64,000 nucleotides of DNA from Pseudomonadota bacterium (GCA_023400405.1 JAEXFD010000052.1:48969-112968), one strand, 5' to 3'. Positions 47,438-56,064 are shown, counted from the stretch's first letter. Numbers and translations: made by a program. Notes: a model not told the origin generated them from the sequence alone.

Positions 47438-48417
47438 TGGACCTGATCGAACGCTATCTCGGCGCGGTGCGCTGGAACCTCCCCGGCGACAAGGCCGACG
47501 ATATCCTTGCCGAACTCTCCGACCTGATCGCGGCGCGGATCGAGGATCGCGAGGAAGCGCTTGGCCGGCCGCTCGACCGCGAGGAACTGGGCCAGCTTCT
47601 GCGCGAGTTCGGCCATCCGATCGCCGTCGCCGGACAATATCACGGCCAGCGCGCGCTGATCGGTCCGGAGCTCTTCCCCTTCTATTGGTTCGTGCTGAAG
47701 ATCGTCCTCGCGGTGATGGTCGCGGTCGAGGCAATTCAGCTCGTCGGTCGCCTCGTGACCAGCCATGACGGCTTCGCCGCGGCCTTCATGCACGGCTTCT
47801 GGAACGGCGCCTCGTCGCTGCTCGTCAATGCGGCGCTGGTCACGCTCGCCTTTGCCGTGATCGAGCGGACCGGCTGGCTGACCGACTATCTCGAGAACTG
47901 GAAGCCGCAGGATCTGCCGGAACTGCCCCGCCTCCAGCTCCCCGATTCGAAGCGTGGGCCCTGGCAGGTTGCGGGAGCGGCGGTCATGAGCATCGCCTTC
48001 TGCGCCGCCTTCCTCGCCTGGTGGTTCGGTGCGATCGACGTGCCGGTCTTCCCGCGCGACGCCCGGGTCGTGGTCCAGGCCGCGCCCGTCTGGACCCTGT
48101 TGTTCTGGCCGGTCGCGGCGCTGATCGCGACACGCATGGTGCTGGGTCTGGTCACGCTGCTGCTCCCGCGCTGGAAGCCATTGCGGGGCGCGCTGATCGT
48201 CGGCTGCACGGTGGGTACGCTCGCGATCGTCGCGGTGCTGCATCAGGCGGGGCGGATGTTCATTGTGACCGGCATCGATGCGGAAAAGGTCGCCAAGGTC
48301 CAACTGGGCCTAGACAAGTCGCTGCCGATAACGCTGATCGTGATCGCGGCGCTGACGCTGTTCGAAGGCGCCAAGGAGCTTTGGCAGCTCCATCGGGAGC
48401 GCGCCGCCCGCGCTTGA
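47437..48417 (+). CDS. Membrane protein with HAAS-like N-terminal domain
   Basis: The 326-residue protein starts with a hydrophilic helical domain (MDLIERYLGAVRWNLPGDKADDILAELSDLIAARI). This domain resembles the HAAS domain (DUF1700-type) of PadR-paired membrane proteins. About six hydrophobic segments follow, starting near YWFVLKIVLAVMVAVEAIQLV. It overlaps the PadR gene (TAATG) and is probably controlled by it. The domain may sense or relay a signal from the membrane to the PadR protein. No enzyme motif is visible. Confidence 0.8.
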   Translation: MDLIERYLGAVRWNLPGDKADDILAELSDLIAARIEDREEALGRPLDREELGQLLREFGHPIAVAGQYHGQRALIGPELFPFYWFVLKIVLAVMVAVEAIQLVGRLVTSHDGFAAAFMHGFWNGASSLLVNAALVTLAFAVIERTGWLTDYLENWKPQDLPELPRLQLPDSKRGPWQVAGAAVMSIAFCAAFLAWWFGAIDVPVFPRDARVVVQAAPVWTLLFWPVAALIATRMVLGLVTLLLPRWKPLRGALIVGCTVGTLAIVAVLHQAGRMFIVTGIDAEKVAKVQLGLDKSLPITLIVIAALTLFEGAKELWQLHRERAARA

Positions 48418-48425
48418 CCGAAGGC

Positions 48426-49457
48426 TCAGGCCGCGCGCTTCTCCAGGGCGTGCGCGGCCTCGGCCATCAGCGTCGCGATGATGTCCGCCACCGGCTCTTC
48501 CTTGGTCACCATGCCCACCGACTGGCCCGCCATCACGCTGCCATGCTCGACATCGCCGTCGATCACCGCGCGGCGGAGCGCCCCGGCCCAATAATGCTCG
48601 ATCTGGAGCTGGGCTTCGGCCATTTCGACTGCACCCTGGTCGAGCGCCTGGGCGACTTCGCGCTGCTTGGCGGTGAACAGCTCGCCGCCGGCATTCTTGA
48701 GCGCGCGCACCGGGATCACCGGCAGGCGCGGATCGATCTGGACGCTGGCGACCGCGTCGCGGGCCGAGGCGCGGATGAACGCCTTCTTGAAATTGGGATG
48801 GGCGATGCTCTCGCTGGCGGCGGCGAAGCGGGTCCCGAGCTGGACGCCGGCCGCCCCCATGTCGAGATAGCCGGCGATCGCCTCGCCGCGGCCGATCCCG
48901 CCGGCGACGAACACCGGCACCTGCTCGGCCACTTCGGGCAGGATCTCCTGCGCAAGCACGCTGGTCGAGACCGGGCCGATATGCCCGCCGGCCTCCATCC
49001 CCTCGACCACCAGCGCATCGACGCCCGATCGGATCAGCTTCTTGGCGAGGCTCAGCGCCGGGGCGAAGCAGATCAGCTTGGCGCCCTTGCCCTTGATCGC
49101 GTCCAGGCTCCCCGCCGGCGGCAGCCCGCCGGCCAGCACGACATGGCCGACGCCATGCTTCGCGCACACCTCGATCAGATCGAACAGCTGCGGGTGCATG
49201 GTGATCAGGTTCACGCCGAACGGCTTGGCCGTCAGCGCCTTGGTCCCGGCGATCTCGGCGTCGAGCAGCTCGGGCGTCATCGCGCCGCAGGCGATCACGC
49301 CGAAGCCGCCGGCATTGGAGATCGCCGCGACGAGGTTGCGCTCCGAAACCCAGGACATCGCGCCGCCAAGGATCGCGACCTCGGAACCCAGGAATTCGCA
49401 GCCACGTGCCATGCGGCGGGCCAGGCGCTCGGCGCCGACGGAAGAAGCGTTGGTCAT
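48426..49457 (-). CDS. Nitronate monooxygenase-like flavoprotein (2-nitropropane dioxygenase family)
   Basis: The 343-residue protein is a TIM-barrel FMN enzyme. Family landmarks are ILGGAMSWVSERNLVAAISNAGGFGVI at the N-terminus, VVEGMEAGGHIG (the flavin loop), VFVAGGIGRGEAI and LGTRFAAASESIAHPNFK. The conserved His of nitronate monooxygenases is in GGHIG. Related enzymes include enoyl-ACP reductase FabK, so the substrate could also be an enoyl compound. It is transcribed alone, convergent with the HAAS-like gene. Confidence 0.88.
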   Translation of the reverse strand: MTNASSVGAERLARRMARGCEFLGSEVAILGGAMSWVSERNLVAAISNAGGFGVIACGAMTPELLDAEIAGTKALTAKPFGVNLITMHPQLFDLIEVCAKHGVGHVVLAGGLPPAGSLDAIKGKGAKLICFAPALSLAKKLIRSGVDALVVEGMEAGGHIGPVSTSVLAQEILPEVAEQVPVFVAGGIGRGEAIAGYLDMGAAGVQLGTRFAAASESIAHPNFKKAFIRASARDAVASVQIDPRLPVIPVRALKNAGGELFTAKQREVAQALDQGAVEMAEAQLQIEHYWAGALRRAVIDGDVEHGSVMAGQSVGMVTKEEPVADIIATLMAEAAHALEKRAA

Positions 49458-49494
49458 CGCCCCCGGTTAGCCGGGCGGAGCGGCGCCGGGCAAG

Positions 49495-50274
49495 TCACTC
49501 CTTCAGCATCTCGTAATCGATGTGGATCACGATCTGGACGTCCCATAACTCCTGGCCGTTCCTGCGCGGCGGCCGCACGCGGAACTGCCATGCGGCCTGG
49601 CGCACCGATCCAGCCCAGCCCGATCCGCGCGGGCTTTCGGCCAGCTCACGGCAATCCTCGACGCGATAGCCGCGCACGATCGTGCAGACGATCTCGCCCC
49701 AGCCCGAATTGCCCATCGCGCGCGCCGACAGATAGCCGTTGAGCTCGGCGCGGGTTGGGCGGCGATACCAGTCGGCAGCATACAGCGATTCGCCACGGGG
49801 ACCCTTGCCGATCGGGTCGTCGGTCACGCCTCCGGCGCCGCGCCGCTGATCGTCGTCGCTCGAGCCGCTATCGGGGTGCGAGGCGAGCTTGCCGATGTCG
49901 GCCGCGCGATAATCGTTGCGGCTCATCTTGAGGAAGGTGGGCGGTCCCGGCGGCACCGGCTCGGCACTGGGCGACGGAACGGGTACCGGCGGCTTCGTCT
50001 CGGGCTGCTGCGCGACGCGCTTGCGCTCCGCGCTGCGCGGTCGCCGGCGGCTTTCGGACTTGCTGGTCTCGCTGGCATCGGTCGCGCCCTTGGGCGTCTC
50101 GATGCCGAACACCGCCATCGGCACGATTTCCTTCTTGGCGGTCAGTGCCGGCGAGAGGAAATAGAACAGTGCGAGCGCGATCAGCCCTTCGACCAGCAGC
50201 GCGAGCAGCGCCGCGCCGCTGCGCTCTCGGGTCGGCCGCCATCGGGCGAAAAGGCGGCCGGGGGAGAGAGTCAC
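49495..50274 (-). CDS. Hypothetical TonB-like membrane-anchored protein
   Basis: The 259-residue protein has an N-terminal membrane anchor (ALLALLVEGLIALALFYFLSPAL), then a long Pro/Arg/Glu-rich linker (residues about 65-115, with PSPSAEPVPPGPPTF), and a C-terminal domain. The domain contains IVCTIVRGYRVEDCRELAESPRG and WQFRVRPPRRNGQELWDVQIVIHIDYEM. The anchor plus proline-rich span resembles TonB and related energy-transducing proteins, but the final domain is not a clear TonB fold, and no ExbB/ExbD genes are adjacent. The start is GTG at 50274. It lies next to lysC, divergent from nothing close. Function unknown. Confidence 0.7.
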   Translation of the reverse strand: MTLSPGRLFARWRPTRERSGAALLALLVEGLIALALFYFLSPALTAKKEIVPMAVFGIETPKGATDASETSKSESRRRPRSAERKRVAQQPETKPPVPVPSPSAEPVPPGPPTFLKMSRNDYRAADIGKLASHPDSGSSDDDQRRGAGGVTDDPIGKGPRGESLYAADWYRRPTRAELNGYLSARAMGNSGWGEIVCTIVRGYRVEDCRELAESPRGSGWAGSVRQAAWQFRVRPPRRNGQELWDVQIVIHIDYEMLKE

Positions 50275-50340
50275 GGCCGCCCAGAAACGCCGGCGATGCG
50301 GCGGCAGCGCGACCGAATCATGTCAGGATCGGACCAGCGG

Positions 50341-51609
50341 TCAGGCGGCGTCTTCTGCGTCCAGGCCATAGGCGGTGTGCAGGATGCGCACGGCCAGTTC
50401 GGTCTCGTCCTCATGGATCAGCACGCTGACCTTGATTTCCGACGTGGTGATCGCCTGGATATTGATCCCGCGATCGCCCAGCGTCCGGAACATCGTCGCC
50501 GCGACGCCGGCATGGCTGCGCATGCCGACACCGACGACCGAGATCTTGGCCACGCGGGTATCATGCGTCAGGTCGGCAAATCCGATCGACCCCTTGGCCT
50601 GGTTGAGCGCCTCGATCGAACGGGCGAGGTCGGCGCCGGGCACAGTGAAGGTCACGTCGGTCGCGCTCGCCGAACCCGCGCTCTGATGCGCGATGTTTTG
50701 GATGATCATGTCGACGTTGATGTTGGCCTCGGCCAGCGGATTGAAGATCGAGGCGACCGCACCGGGCTTGTCGGGCACCGCCGTCAGGGTGATCTTGGCC
50801 TCGTTCTTGTCGTGCGCGATGCCGGTGATGAGCTGGCGTTCCACGTCCTGAATCTCCTCTTCGCCCACGATCATCGTTCCGGGCAATGTGTCCGCCATCG
50901 GTGCGTCGTCGCCGGTGAACGACGAGAGCACCTGCACGCGGACCTGTTCCTTCATCGCCAGCCCCACCGAGCGGGTCTGGAGCACCTTGGCGCCCACCGA
51001 GGCGAGCTCGAGCATTTCCTCGTAGGTGACCTTTTTGAGCTTGCGCGCCCTGGGCACGATGCGCGGATCGGTGGTGTAGACCCCGTCCACATCGGTGTAG
51101 ATGTCGCAGCGATCGGCCTTGATCGCCGCCGCCACCGCCACGGCCGAGGTGTCGGATCCGCCGCGGCCGAGCGTGGTCACCCGCCCGTCATGCATGCCCT
51201 GGAAGCCTGGCACGACCGCCACTTCGCGCGCGCCCATGCTGGCGAGCAGCCGCTCGGTCTCGATATCCTCGATCCGCGCCTTGGCGAAGGCGTCGCTGGT
51301 GTTGACCGGCAATTGCCAGCCGAGCCAGGAGCGCGCCGGCACGCCGATCGCCTGGAGCGCGATCGCGAGCAGCCCCGAGGTGACCTGCTCGCCCGCCGAG
51401 ACGACGACGTCATATTCCTTCGGATCGTAGAGCGACGAGGCTTCGCGGCAAAAGTTCACCAGCCGATCGGTCTCGCCGGCCATCGCCGAGACGACGACGG
51501 CGATTTCGTTGCCCGCGTCCCATTCGCGCTTCACGCGCGCCGCAACGCTGCGGATGCGCTCGATTCCGGCCATCGAGGTGCCGCCGAACTTCATCACGAT
51601 GCGCGCCAT
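50341..51609 (-). CDS. lysC: Aspartate kinase LysC
   Basis: LysC phosphorylates aspartate, the first step toward lysine, threonine and methionine. The 422-residue enzyme has the kinase motif MKFGGTSMAG at the N-terminus, the GRGGSDTSAVAVAAAI loop, and two C-terminal ACT domains (about residues 265-420) for feedback by lysine or threonine. The length fits the monofunctional bacterial enzyme. The start is the ATG at 51609 (MARIVMKF). It is divergent from ubiG with 59 nt between. Confidence 0.96.
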   Translation of the reverse strand: MARIVMKFGGTSMAGIERIRSVAARVKREWDAGNEIAVVVSAMAGETDRLVNFCREASSLYDPKEYDVVVSAGEQVTSGLLAIALQAIGVPARSWLGWQLPVNTSDAFAKARIEDIETERLLASMGAREVAVVPGFQGMHDGRVTTLGRGGSDTSAVAVAAAIKADRCDIYTDVDGVYTTDPRIVPRARKLKKVTYEEMLELASVGAKVLQTRSVGLAMKEQVRVQVLSSFTGDDAPMADTLPGTMIVGEEEIQDVERQLITGIAHDKNEAKITLTAVPDKPGAVASIFNPLAEANINVDMIIQNIAHQSAGSASATDVTFTVPGADLARSIEALNQAKGSIGFADLTHDTRVAKISVVGVGMRSHAGVAATMFRTLGDRGINIQAITTSEIKVSVLIHEDETELAVRILHTAYGLDAEDAA

Positions 51610-51668
51610 GGGAGCCTTGTCTGCTTGCGGGCCTTGGGAAAGATGGGGCTGCCTGATAGGAGCGGCGC

Positions 51669-52397
51669 ATGGCGAGCGCAACCAAAGCTACGATTGACCC
51701 GCGTGAAGCTGAGCATTTCGGCCGGCTCGCGGCCGACTGGTGGAATCCGAAGGGTTCCTCGGCAATGCTTCACCGGCTCAATCCGGCGCGGCTGCGCTAT
51801 GTCCGCGAGGCCGTGGACGCGCATTGGGACATCGCGTCGGAAGGCTTCACGCCGCTGGCCGGCAAGACGGCGATCGATGTCGGCTGCGGCGCCGGGCTGC
51901 TTGCCGAGCCGCTTGCCCGGCTGGGCGGCGCGGTCACCGGACTCGATGCCGCGCCCGAGAATATCGGCGCGGCGCGCGCCCATGCCGCGCTTTCGGGGCT
52001 CGACATCGATTATGTCGCCGGCGGAATCGAGGATCTGGCCGGGCGCCGCTTCGATCTGGTCGTGTCGATGGAAGTCATCGAGCATGTCGCCGATCCCGCC
52101 GCCTTCGTGGCTGGGTTGGCCGGCGCGCTGGCCGAGGGCGGGCTGATGATCCTCTCCACCCCCAATCGCACCCCCTTGTCGCGGCTGGCGATGATCACGC
52201 TTGGCGAAGGATCGGGCGCGATTCCGCGCGGCACCCATCATTGGGAGCAGTTCCTCCGCCCCGACGAGCTCGAGGCGCTGCTCGCCGATGCGGGATTGAA
52301 GGTGATCGACCGGCGCGGACTCGGCTTCTCGCCGGCGCGTGGCTTCGTGCTCAGCGAGGATCTGAGCCTGGACTATCTGGTGACCGCAACCCGCTGA
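51669..52397 (+). CDS. ubiG: Ubiquinone O-methyltransferase UbiG
   Basis: UbiG carries out both O-methylations in ubiquinone synthesis. The 242-residue SAM-dependent enzyme has the opening EAEHFGRLAADWWNPKGSSAMLHRLNPARLRYV, the SAM motif IDVGCGAGLLAEPLA, the post-I acidic loop TGLDAAPENI, and VVSMEVIEHVADP. These are standard for the family. Divergent from lysC; Coq7 of the same pathway is encoded at 31513. Confidence 0.95.
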   Translation: MASATKATIDPREAEHFGRLAADWWNPKGSSAMLHRLNPARLRYVREAVDAHWDIASEGFTPLAGKTAIDVGCGAGLLAEPLARLGGAVTGLDAAPENIGAARAHAALSGLDIDYVAGGIEDLAGRRFDLVVSMEVIEHVADPAAFVAGLAGALAEGGLMILSTPNRTPLSRLAMITLGEGSGAIPRGTHHWEQFLRPDELEALLADAGLKVIDRRGLGFSPARGFVLSEDLSLDYLVTATR

Positions 52398-52419
52398 GCG
52401 GCGAGGGCGTTGGGCGGGC

Positions 52420-52851
52420 ATGAGCGATGCCGCCGAAACCCATGCCAAGATCGCCCGCGGCGCGCGGACGATCGAGCGCAGCCAGGTCGAACATGTCGAT
52501 AGCGCCGACCGGCGCACCGAGCTTGCCGCCGACCGCACCGTGCTCGCCGCCGAGCGGACCTATGCCGCATGGGTGCGCACCGGGCTCACCGCGCTGGCTT
52601 CGGGGATCGGCGCCCGGGCCCTGCTCGGCGGCGTGATCCCGACCTGGCTCGCCGCCGCCACGGGCGCATTGCTGATCGTCTTCGCCGGCTTCGCCTTCGT
52701 CGCGGCGGTGTGGCGCGAGCTCTATCCGAGCGTCCAGCCGCCCAAGCCGCGCGCCCGCCGCTTGCCCAGCGCGATGCTGCTGCTCGTCAACGGCTTCCTC
52801 GTCCTCGTCACGCTCGCCGCGCTGGTCGGAGTGTTGATGGCCAAGGGCTAG
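52420..52851 (+). CDS. DUF202 inner-membrane protein
   Basis: The 143-residue protein has a hydrophilic N-terminus with ADRTVLAAERTYAAWVRTGLTALASGIG, the start of a DUF202 (YidH-type) domain. Three membrane segments follow, ending with LLVNGFLVLVTLAALVGVLM. These small proteins are common in bacteria and have no known function. The gene follows ubiG by 22 nt and ends 4 nt inside the convergent CsaA-like gene. Confidence 0.85.
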   Translation: MSDAAETHAKIARGARTIERSQVEHVDSADRRTELAADRTVLAAERTYAAWVRTGLTALASGIGARALLGGVIPTWLAAATGALLIVFAGFAFVAAVWRELYPSVQPPKPRARRLPSAMLLLVNGFLVLVTLAALVGVLMAKG

Positions 52852-53219
52852 AACAGCCGTCCGCCATTCGGCACCGGCTTCGAAGGCTGGACGAGCACGA
52901 CCTTCCCTTCCGCGTCGGGGAAGCCGAGAGTGAGCACTTCGGACATCACCTTGCCGATCTGGCGGGGCGGGAAGTTCACCACCGCGGCGACCTGCATTCC
53001 CGGCAGTTCGTCGAGCGCATAATGCTCGGTGATCTGCGCCGAGGAGCGCTTGCGGCCGATCGCCGGACCGAAATCGATCAGCAGCTTGTAGGCGGGCTTG
53101 CGCGCTTCGGGGAAGGGCAGCGCCTCGACGATCGTCCCGACGCGGATGTCGACTGCCAGGAACTGATCGAAGCCGATCGTCTCGGCGGCCGCGGCGTCGG
53201 GATCATGGGTGACGTGCAT
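52848..53219 (-). CDS. tRNA-binding domain protein, CsaA-like
   Basis: The 123-residue protein is a stand-alone OB-fold tRNA-binding domain of the CsaA kind. The conserved parts are FDQFLAVDIRVGTIVEALPFPEARKPAYKLLIDFG, SSAQITEHYALDELPGMQVAAVVNFPPRQIG and EVLTLGFPD. CsaA proteins bind tRNA and may act as chaperones for export. Length slightly exceeds the family norm because of a 14-residue N-terminal extension. The gene is convergent with DUF202 (4-nt overlap). Confidence 0.9.
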   Translation of the reverse strand: MHVTHDPDAAAAETIGFDQFLAVDIRVGTIVEALPFPEARKPAYKLLIDFGPAIGRKRSSAQITEHYALDELPGMQVAAVVNFPPRQIGKVMSEVLTLGFPDAEGKVVLVQPSKPVPNGGRLF

Positions 53220-53286
53220 TGCTAACTCCTTGGAACAGCGGCGGCACCAGCCCGGTTGATGCCGCAGGAGTCAAGGGAGACCCGAT

Positions 53287-53469
53287 ATGCCTGCCAAGTC
53301 CGCCGCCCAGCAAAAGGCCGCCGGCGCCGCGCTCAGCGCCAAGCGCGGCGATACGCCCAAGTCCGAACTCAAGGAGCCCTCCAAGCACATGGCCGAGAGC
53401 ATGACCGAAAAGGAGCTTGAGAAGATGGCGCATACCAAGCGCAAGGGGAAGCCCGAGCATAAGGGCTAG
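53287..53469 (+). CDS. Small basic DUF3008 protein
   Basis: A 60-residue, Lys/Ala-rich protein starting MPAKSAAQQKAAGAALSAKR and ending TKRKGKPEHKG, the pattern of DUF3008. It has no signal peptide or membrane segment. The family is widespread in proteobacteria and unstudied; the charge suggests binding to nucleic acid or the ribosome, which is inference only. It overlaps the end of the convergent ligase gene by 4 nt. Confidence 0.85.
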   Translation: MPAKSAAQQKAAGAALSAKRGDTPKSELKEPSKHMAESMTEKELEKMAHTKRKGKPEHKG

Positions 53470-54494
53470 GCTTGCGCCCCGGCGAGCGCGGCGGCGACCA
53501 CCGCCGGCCGCGCTTCGCTGCCCAGTTGCTCCATCGTGCACTGGCGCGGCGCCTTGTCGGGGCGCCAGCGCAGGAAGCCGGTGCCGTGGCGGAAGCGGCG
53601 GCCGGTGACATGATCATAGCGAACCTCGGCGACCAGCTCGGGGCGCAGCGGCTGCCACTCGGCGCTGCGTTCGGTCGACCAGCGGCTCGGCCCGCCGGGC
53701 GCGTCGCCGGTGAAGCCGGGCGCTTCGACCAGTGCTTCGAGCTGCTTCGTCAGCGCCGGCCGATCGGCGGCGGCGATCGCCGAAGTGAAGCCGACATGGT
53801 GGAGCAGCCCGGCATCGTCATACAGGCCGAGCAGCAGCGACCCGACCTGCCGGCTGCCGCTCGCATAACGGAAGCCGCCCACGACACAGTCCGCGGTGCG
53901 CAACCGCTTGACCTTGAGCATCGCCCGTTCGCCCGGCCGATAGGGTTCGTCCCGCCGCTTGGCGACGACGCCGTCGAGCGCCCCTCCGGCACCTTCGAGC
54001 CAGCGGCGAGCGACCTCCGGGTCTTCGGTGAAGGGCGACAGGCGGAGCGTGGCGGTGCCATGCTTGGCATGGAAGCGTTCGAGCGTGGCGCGCCGCTCGG
54101 CGAGCGGGCGGCCCGCCAAGTCCTCTTCCCACCCCAGGCAATCGAACAGCATGAGCTGCGCCGGCGTCTCGGCGGAAAGGCGGCGGACGCGGCTTTCGGC
54201 GGGGTGGAGCCGCATCTGCAGCGCCTCGAAGGAGAGTGTATCGCCGACCGGGATGAGCAGCTCGCCGTCGAGCACGACGCGATCGACCGCCAGCGCGCCG
54301 ATCGCCGAGGCGATCTCCGGAAAATAGCGGGCAAGCGGCTTGCCCGACTTGGAGACCAGCGCCACCTCATCGCCCTGCTTGAAGGCGAGACAGCGAAAGC
54401 CGTTCCATTTGGGTTCGAACTGCCAGCCATCCCCTTCGGGCAGCGTTTCGACGAGCTTGGCCTCCATCGGCGCGAGTTCGGGCGTTATGCTCAT
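53466..54494 (-). CDS. ligC: ATP-dependent DNA ligase, LigC type
   Basis: The 342-residue protein is an ATP-dependent DNA ligase close to mycobacterial LigC. It has a nucleotidyltransferase domain (residues about 1-205) and an OB domain with GLYDDAGLLHHVGFT and RWRPDKAPRQC. The adenylated Lys is Lys29 in EPKWNGFRCLAF; the usual KxDG has Asn in place of Asp here. Other motifs are LDGELLIP, FEALQMRLHPAESR and LDGVVAKR. LigC-type enzymes join nicks in excision repair. Ku, LigD polymerase or phosphoesterase modules are absent, and no ku gene is in the window. The ung gene is nearby at 55005. Confidence 0.92.
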   Translation of the reverse strand: MSITPELAPMEAKLVETLPEGDGWQFEPKWNGFRCLAFKQGDEVALVSKSGKPLARYFPEIASAIGALAVDRVVLDGELLIPVGDTLSFEALQMRLHPAESRVRRLSAETPAQLMLFDCLGWEEDLAGRPLAERRATLERFHAKHGTATLRLSPFTEDPEVARRWLEGAGGALDGVVAKRRDEPYRPGERAMLKVKRLRTADCVVGGFRYASGSRQVGSLLLGLYDDAGLLHHVGFTSAIAAADRPALTKQLEALVEAPGFTGDAPGGPSRWSTERSAEWQPLRPELVAEVRYDHVTGRRFRHGTGFLRWRPDKAPRQCTMEQLGSEARPAVVAAALAGAQA

Positions 54495-54545
54495 GGCCGA
54501 GGCAACGCCCCGGCGGCGGCTTCGGGTTCGAGGGAAGGAACGGCC

Positions 54546-54974
54546 ATGGCGGCGGAAGGATTGGAGCGCTTCGTCGAGGCCCAGGCGCGCAACTATGCCG
54601 ACGCGCTCGCCGAGCTGCGGCGCGGGCGCAAGGCGAGCCATTGGATGTGGTACGTCTTCCCGCAGATCGCCGGTCTCGGGCGAAGCGACATGGCGCGCTT
54701 CTATGCGATCCGCGACCGCGACGAGGCCCTCGCCTATCTTGCTCATCCGCTGCTCGGCCCGCGGCTCGCCGAGGCGACCGATGCCGTGCTCGGCCATGCC
54801 GGCCGCCATTCGGCCGACGCGATGCTGGGGCCGATCGACGCGGTGAAGCTGCGTTCTTCGATGACGCTGTTCGAGGCCGTGGGTGGCGGCGCGCGGTTCG
54901 GAACGTGCCTCGACGCCTTCTATGGCGGCGAGCGCGACGGCGAGACGCTGCGGCTGCTCGCCGGCGCGGATTGA
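54546..54974 (+). CDS. DUF1810 family protein
   Basis: A 142-residue protein with the DUF1810 pattern: LERFVEAQARNYADALAELRRGRKASHWMWYVFPQI near the start and HPLLGPRLAEATDAVL and KLRSSMTLFEAV after it. No catalytic activity is known for the family. The ATG at 54546 is used. It is divergent from the ligase and followed by ung after 30 nt on the same strand, so it may be co-transcribed with ung. Confidence 0.9.
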   Translation: MAAEGLERFVEAQARNYADALAELRRGRKASHWMWYVFPQIAGLGRSDMARFYAIRDRDEALAYLAHPLLGPRLAEATDAVLGHAGRHSADAMLGPIDAVKLRSSMTLFEAVGGGARFGTCLDAFYGGERDGETLRLLAGAD

Positions 54975-55004
54975 CAGGGCGGGCGCCCGCGAACAACTGG
55001 GCCC

Positions 55005-55700
55005 ATGGGGGACGTGAAGCTGCATCCGAGCTGGCTCGAACCGCTCAAGAGCGAGTTCGCCGATCCGTATATGGCGGCGCTGCGCCAGTATCTCCTCGCC
55101 GAAAAGGCGGCGGGCAAGCGGATCTTCCCGGCGGGAAGCGAGTGGTTCCGCGCGCTCGACCTGACGCCGCTCGACCAGGTGCGCGTCGTCATCCTGGGGC
55201 AGGACCCCTATCATGGCGAAGGGCAGGCGCACGGCCTGTGCTTCTCGGTGAAGCCGGGGGTGCGCACGCCGCCGAGCCTCGCCAACATCTACAAGGAAAT
55301 GGAGGCCGATCTCGGGATTCCGCGCGCACGGCACGGCTTTCTCGAGCATTGGGCCGAACAGGGCGTGCTGCTCCTGAACGCGGTGCTCACCGTCGAGATG
55401 GGGCGGGCGGCGGCGCATCAGGGGCGCGGCTGGGAGCGGTTCACCGACGCGGTGATCCGGCTGGTCAACACCAAGCCCGAGCCGGTGGTCTTCCTGCTCT
55501 GGGGCAGCCATGCCCAGAAGAAGGCGGCGTTCGTCGACTCGATCGAGCGCGGCGGGCGGCATCTGGTGCTCAAGGCGCCGCACCCCTCCCCCCTTTCGGC
55601 ACATTCCGGATTTTTCGGCAGCCGGCATTTCTCCAAGACCAATGCGTTCCTGGAGAGCCGGGGGCAGAAGCCGATCGACTGGGCGCTGCCGCCGCTTTGA
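55005..55700 (+). CDS. ung: Uracil-DNA glycosylase Ung
   Basis: Ung removes uracil from DNA at the first step of base excision repair. The 231-residue protein has the water-activating motif GQDPYHG (Asp67), the SLANIYKEME loop, LLNAVLTVE and the Leu-intercalation loop HPSPLSAH. All catalytic residues are present. It lies between DUF1810 and a PhnA-like gene, on the strand opposite to ligC. A second uracil-processing enzyme, UdgX, is encoded at 26444. Confidence 0.97.
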   Translation: MGDVKLHPSWLEPLKSEFADPYMAALRQYLLAEKAAGKRIFPAGSEWFRALDLTPLDQVRVVILGQDPYHGEGQAHGLCFSVKPGVRTPPSLANIYKEMEADLGIPRARHGFLEHWAEQGVLLLNAVLTVEMGRAAAHQGRGWERFTDAVIRLVNTKPEPVVFLLWGSHAQKKAAFVDSIERGGRHLVLKAPHPSPLSAHSGFFGSRHFSKTNAFLESRGQKPIDWALPPL

Positions 55701-55715
55701 TTTTGGAGAATGACG

Positions 55716-56039
55716 ATGACGCCTGGCGACGACGAATATGTGTACGACGAAGCGCGCGGCGAGTGGATCAGCGCCGCCGAGGCCGCGGGCTGCGGCCCCG
55801 GCGCGACGCCGCTGGCGAGCCCCGAAATCGAAGTGCGCGATTCGGTCGGCAACCTGCTTGCCGACGGCGATGCGGTGACTCTGGTCAAGGACCTGAAGGT
55901 CAAGGGCACCAGCCAGACGCTCAAGCGCGGCACGTTGGTCAAGTCGATCCGGCTGACCGGCGACGCGCAGGAGATCGACTGCAAGTTCGACGGGATCAAG
56001 GGCCTCGTTCTGCGCGCCGAGTTCGTCCGCAAGCGCTGA
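55716..56039 (+). CDS. PhnA-domain (YjdM-like) protein lacking the zinc ribbon
   Basis: The 107-residue protein matches the C-terminal domain of PhnA/YjdM proteins: VRDSVGNLLADGDAVTLVKDLKVKGTSQTLKRGTLVKSIRL and VLRAEFVRKR. Full-length members begin with a Cys-rich zinc ribbon; here the matching N-terminus (DDEYVYDEARGEWISAAEAAGC) has lost those Cys pairs. Despite the old name, a role in phosphonate use is not established. The second of two ATGs is chosen for its 7-nt spacing from GGAG. It starts 15 nt after ung. Confidence 0.85.
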   Translation: MTPGDDEYVYDEARGEWISAAEAAGCGPGATPLASPEIEVRDSVGNLLADGDAVTLVKDLKVKGTSQTLKRGTLVKSIRLTGDAQEIDCKFDGIKGLVLRAEFVRKR

Positions 56040-56064
56040 ATTGCGCGTTTCCGGGCGGAAACAG

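Noticed and set aside
53466..55700. A bacterial non-homologous end-joining locus
   Set aside because: The ligase lacks polymerase and phosphoesterase domains and no ku gene is near; ung next to it fits excision repair better.
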